Of a stretch of 6,976 nt of DNA, positions 6,307 to 6,976 are shown one piece after another. The translations under genes and the position numbers were made by a program. The DNA lies in NCBI GenBank assembly GCA_902806395.1, contig CADCWH010000298.1, positions 1 to 6,976 of the forward strand, given 5' to 3'. Under the pieces are notes generated by a model. The model was given only the letters and a program-made list of their open reading frames with translations. It ran no database searches and was not told where the DNA came from. Numbering within the stretch: position 1 is the first letter of the stretch; each line of letters begins with the position of its first letter. Origin of the DNA: an uncultured Thermomicrobiales bacterium (GTDB lineage Bacteria > Chloroflexota > Chloroflexia > Thermomicrobiales > UBA6265).

Positions 6307-6976
6307 GTGGACATCGTGTTGACCGTCGTCCTGGCGGTCGTCGGCTGGTTCGCGGGAGCGGCGGTGTGGGTCGTGGCCCACGCCCAGGCGGCGAAGCGAC
6401 CGCCTTTCTCCGGTCCGGCCTGCGACGCCTGCGCCGCGCCGCTGAGACCGCGGGCCTGGCTGCCGCTGCTCGGCTTCGGCTTGGCCCGTCGCTGCGGGGC
6501 GTGCGGTCTGGCGCAGTCCGCCCTGCGCCCCCTGTTCGAACTCGCGGTGGCCGCCTTCTTCGCGGTGCTGGCGCTGCGGCAGGGTCCGAGCGTGGACCTG
6601 CTGGCGGCGGTCCTCTTCGCCTTACCGCTGCTGGTGATCCTGCTGGTGGACTGGTGGACCAAGCTGATCTACACCAATGTGATCGGGGCCGGGCTGTTGC
6701 TGGGGTTCGGATTCGCCCTGATCGAGGGCTACCGGGCCCTGATCAACAGCCTACTCTCGGCCACCGGTGCGGTGCTGGTCTTTGGCCTGCTGTTCGTGGT
6801 CGCGGCCCTGGTCTACCGCAACATCCGCGTGGTGCCGTTTGGACTGGGCGACGTCTACCTAGCGGCGATGATCGGGGCGATGGTCCGCTACCCGGCGGTG
6901 GTCTCGGCCCTCTTCCTCGGCATCTTCCTGGCCGGGATCATCCTAATGCTCCTGCTCGCGACGAAGCGCGTCTCCC
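6307..6976 (+). CDS. Type IV prepilin peptidase, A24 family, 3' end outside the window
   Basis: An integral membrane aspartyl peptidase that cleaves leader peptides of type IV pilin-like proteins and often N-methylates them. The start is GTG 6307, with AAGGG (6293-6297) 9 nt upstream; 223 codons are present and the frame is open to the window edge. Order seen: membrane helix (about 3-24), a cytoplasmic zinc-type domain with C39-x-x-C42 and C63-x-x-C66, then several hydrophobic helices. The two catalytic aspartates expected of the family are D115 in LLVDWWTKLIYTNV and D182 in FGLGDVYLAAMIGA (the GxGD motif). The usual lysine after GDV is a tyrosine (Y184), and the loop after D115 has YTN where I/L-P-N/D is more common. 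The paired cysteines favour a bifunctional PilD/ComC-like enzyme over an archaeal-type or CpaA form. It is the third gene of the mltG-aroE unit. Its pilin substrates are not in the window. Confidence 0.92.
   Translation, partial: MDIVLTVVLAVVGWFAGAAVWVVAHAQAAKRPPFSGPACDACAAPLRPRAWLPLLGFGLARRCGACGLAQSALRPLFELAVAAFFAVLALRQGPSVDLLAAVLFALPLLVILLVDWWTKLIYTNVIGAGLLLGFGFALIEGYRALINSLLSATGAVLVFGLLFVVAALVYRNIRVVPFGLGDVYLAAMIGAMVRYPAVVSALFLGIFLAGIILMLLLATKRVS

Overview
This is a 7 kb piece of a high-GC bacterial chromosome (about two thirds G+C by eye, with strong G/C preference at third codon positions). All genes look like ordinary housekeeping or metabolic genes. There is no tRNA, rRNA, insertion sequence, CRISPR array or phage gene. 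The protein set (a MiaA with the DSRYLYRGLDIG motif, an MltG/YceG-type transglycosylase, AroE, and a type IV prepilin peptidase with two CxxC pairs) would fit a Chloroflexota bacterium of the Thermomicrobia/Sphaerobacter type. That is an impression from protein style, not a demonstrated assignment; another high-GC lineage is possible.

The left part (1-4126) reads on the minus strand. In transcription order it holds miaA (tRNA A37 prenyltransferase), a 449-bp gap, glpK (glycerol kinase, with a strong ribosome binding site that fixes its start at 2600), a 17-bp perfect hairpin just after glpK, a GNAT/RimL-like N-acetyltransferase, and about 310 bp without a gene. The gaps between these genes and the hairpin suggest mostly separate transcription units.

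The right part (4127-6976) reads on the plus strand as one compact operon. mltG (endolytic murein transglycosylase) shares one base with aroE (shikimate dehydrogenase), and 6 bp after aroE begins a prepilin peptidase that runs off the window end. The roughly 195-bp segment between miaA and mltG must carry the divergent promoters, but I cannot point to convincing -10/-35 boxes.

I did not find an undescribed biological system. The points most worth a second look are: MiaA has no canonical start codon near its expected N-terminus (either a 55-residue extension or a frameshift); the perfect hairpin after glpK; a 22-bp perfect palindrome inside glpK; loss of the known regulatory loop features in GlpK; a start-codon conflict at mltG; and the mltG-aroE-prepilin peptidase coupling.
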